NCBI RefSeq assembly: GCF_000003815.2 | Contig: NC_049979.1 | Location: 29,646,025-29,710,024, forward strand | Direction of reading: 5' to 3' | Length of the DNA stretch: 64,000 nucleotides | DNA from: Branchiostoma floridae | Taxonomy: Eukaryota; Chordata; Leptocardii; Amphioxiformes; Branchiostomatidae | Shown here: positions 61,873 to 64,000 of the stretch, piece after piece | How the letters are laid out: each line of letters opens with the position of its first letter | Position numbering within the stretch: position 1 is the first letter of the stretch | Program-made: the position numbers and the translations under genes | The notes under the pieces: generated by a model | What the model saw: the letters and a program-made list of their open reading frames with translations, nothing else | What the model was told of the DNA's origin: nothing | The model's database searches: none

Positions 61873-62223
61873 CAGGGCTCGAAATACTGGGTGCATGTGC
61901 ACCCAGGTGCACCCAAAATTGGAACTGTGCACCCAATTTTTTTCAGTGGGTGCACCCAAATATTTTCTTAGGTTTATATATGGAAAGATATCAAGTATAC
62001 TAGTATACATCATATTTTTGACATCTAAGTGTTAGAAAGATAATAAAAATGTCTGTCATGTTACTTGTATAAGAATTTGATAGCTTGTAACTAAGTTTTG
62101 TTATTAGGTTTTTTTGACATTCTACTTAAATCTAAGTGGTGACCCAAAAAATTTTTGGTGCACCCAATTTGTTAAGCTGGGTGCACCAGTGCAATTAATC
62201 CCAAAAATGAATTTCGAGCCCTG
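61873..62223. mobile_element. CAGGGCTCGAAAT-ended element, GGGTGCACC type, copy 2
   Basis: Perfect ends CAGGGCTCGAAAT and ATTTCGAGCCCTG, flanked by CCAGG at 61868-61872 and 62224-62228. The interior GGGTGCATGTGCACCC is palindromic. It is in reverse orientation to 51192-51504. Confidence 0.92.
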
Positions 62224-62254
62224 CCAGGTGAGATAGAATGAAAGCCGGTGTGAT

Positions 62255-62400
62255 TAGCATGACAATGATGTCACCTGTGTGTCTGTATGACATCCCGATG
62301 AAGGATGGTGTCGTCTGTTACACCTGTAAGCAGTCATGTACGCACATTAATTATTCACGCCGTCTGACTCCGGCGGGGCAAAAGAAATACAGGGAGGATA
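62255..62400. promoter_or_regulatory. possible regulatory island
   Basis: CACCTGTGTG and TTACACCTGTAAG E-boxes, CATTAATTATTCACG (homeodomain-like core) and GACTCCGGCGGGGC lie within 150 bp of non-repetitive sequence. Clustered motifs can occur by chance; no conservation data are available. Confidence 0.2.
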
Positions 62401-62404
62401 TAAA

Positions 62405-63270
62405 AGATTAAGATTACCACATGACTATTCTACATCAGAGCCTGTCAAAACATAACTGTATTCTGATGTCAGATTAGTACTCTTAATACTACTCTCCTAC
62501 AGTACATATTAAGTACTTAAGGCCAGACCAATTTTATTTGTTGTTTCTCAGATTTTTTTGGGAAAAAATTGGGTCAGTTGGTCAAAAAAAAAAAAAAAAA
62601 CTTTTGCAAAAAGTCGGGGGTAGGAGAGATTTACTCAAGTTACAGTTAATTTAGGGGGTCCCTGGTAGCAAAGTTTTTTTTTTCCTTCAAAATGGAAAAA
62701 AAATGGACAGGCAGATCCGAAAACAAACAAATAGATTTGGCATGACCTAAGATCTATACTTACAGATGGAAGGCCTGTCTGAAGGTAGACAGTATAAGGG
62801 ATTCCCCATTTCCCACATGTCCCCTCTACCACTAATCTATAAACTGCCTGGTCTCAAGGAGTCAATAAACAGCATTCATTAACCACATAGGTGTAATAAA
62901 CAACCAGTACCATTATTATTGCATGTAATTTTACCCACTATTTACATTAGGACTGTAAACTCCTGATAGATGACTAGGTAGATTATGTCCTCAGCAAATA
63001 ATATTAATAGACAAGAATGCCATTTTCTGGAAGTCTTTATTTTTCAGTTCATTGTACGTCACTCATATTTGATTTGTGATTTAAGATTGCCTTGGGTGTT
63101 ACTGTGAACGTAGGTTAATAAATTTAGGTGTCGTGTGCACTGGTTTACTTCCCTAGTGTGTGATTTATATTGTCAGGTTCTGACGCCACAGGTTGGTTAT
63201 GCTCGTAGAATATTACTCGTCACGTACGACAAAGGCCATTTTTATTCCTTTACGTCAAAATCCTTTATGA
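62405..63270. other. no recognisable gene
   Basis: Contains a poly-A run at 62585-62600. No exon or repeat family was recognised. Confidence 0.45.
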
Positions 63271-63274
63271 TTAT

Positions 63275-63676
63275 GAAAGGTGCCTGATATTTCATGTAAT
63301 ATTTCCCAAAGTCGTAATATGATGCTAGCAGTGTCCCAGTCTATGGTATTGTAATGTAAAGATATTTGCTTAAAGAGATATGGAGAAATGCCCTGCATAA
63401 AATTCTTCTCATTATAGTTATGTCAGATTGACCAAGGGGAGTCGTTACCAGTTGTTAGGATATATGGTTTCTGTGCAGAAAGGTGCCTGATATTTCATGT
63501 AATATTTTCCAAAGCCATGATATAATGCTTGCAGTGTTCCCGTCTATGGTAATGTAATGTAAAGAGATTTGAGAAATGCCCATCTTTTTTGTCATCATAG
63601 TTTCATACTCATAGTTATGTCATGTTGACAAAGGGGAGTTGTTACCGGTTGTTAAGATATACGGTTTCTGTGCACA
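63275..63676. repeat. ~203-bp tandem duplication
   Basis: GAAAGGTGCCTGATATTTCA starts at 63275 and again at 63478; both copies end with GATATA(T/C)GGTTTCTGTGCA. The copies are diverged with small indels. Confidence 0.88.
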
Positions 63677-64000
63677 GTGTAAATCAGCCATCGCTACGCA
63701 TGAATGAAGTGAAGACTGGGGAAGATATTGACGTGCCTAAACATGACTTCTCATTATGCTAAACAGACCAGACAGACCGGAACAGTACGGTTCCTCGGGT
63801 GCGTGTGATTATCATAAGCAGCATGCGGCATTTCCTGTAAAGGCTTGGGAAGATGCAGAATAGATGGGGAGTTGATGTAATATTAATTTGATGCTTTGGT
63901 GGCACTGCGTACGAGGAGGGGCCAGACACATCAGGTGGTACAACATCAGACAGGTAACGTGAAGCCAGCCAGCCAGACGGGGTATTGTAGAGTGGTAGAC

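Overview
This window looks like draft genomic DNA from a chordate invertebrate, most likely an amphioxus (Branchiostoma). It has many introns with GT/AG boundaries, five runs of N, many short inverted-repeat transposons, tRNA-derived SINEs and LINE tails. The readable genes are a galactose 3-O-sulfotransferase, a cartilage intermediate layer protein (CILP)-like mosaic protein, a von Willebrand factor D (VWD) mosaic protein and signal recognition particle subunit SRP9. The species assignment is inferred from this combination and not from a species marker.

Layout. 1-5141: repeat-rich DNA (two long inverted-repeat elements, a 20-bp minisatellite, a near-perfect 34-bp hairpin) and one candidate minus-strand terminal exon with repeated Tyr-Glu-Asn motifs. 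5242-7202: minus-strand Gal3ST-type Golgi sulfotransferase with a signal-anchor exon and a catalytic exon; it runs into an assembly gap and carries a frameshift. 7250-11233: retroelement fragments and foldback repeats. 11435-19230: plus-strand CILP-like gene, with five EGF exons, a TSP1 exon, a CILP-type beta-sandwich exon, an Ig domain split over two exons and a 2.5-kb terminal exon containing an RRRKR furin site. 20366-24450: Penelope-type remnant, an eleven-copy ~215-bp satellite with a five-copy higher-order period, a LINE fragment and a SINE. 24640-30411: plus-strand exons TIL, VWC-like, VWD (three exons), C8, TIL, VWC-like. 30412-38300: no recognised gene; SINEs and several palindromic elements.

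38375-43336: complete three-exon SRP9 gene on the minus strand (78 aa). Its start lies 539 bp from a divergent plus-strand exon ending ATGAG/gtgagg, with a YY1-type motif between them. A start exon of this form, head to head with SRP9, is what an Ena/VASP gene would show (ENAH and SRP9 are divergent neighbours in vertebrates), but only five coding bases support this. 43881-64000 is then probably a very large first intron. It is full of MITEs, microsatellites, two CpG-rich or promoter-like patches and a few exon-like islands.

The genes do not form a pathway. Gal3ST acts in the Golgi lumen, CILP-like and VWD proteins are extracellular matrix or secreted proteins, and SRP9 is a cytosolic RNA-binding subunit of the targeting particle. 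I see no CRISPR array, no convincing functional tRNA or rRNA gene, and no clear new molecular system. The most useful leads are the divergent SRP9 promoter, the frame-compatible CILP/VWD exon blocks, the Tyr-Glu-Asn repeat exon, the satellite higher-order structure, and a pair of CAGGGCTCGAAAT-ended transposon families that make 5-bp target duplications.
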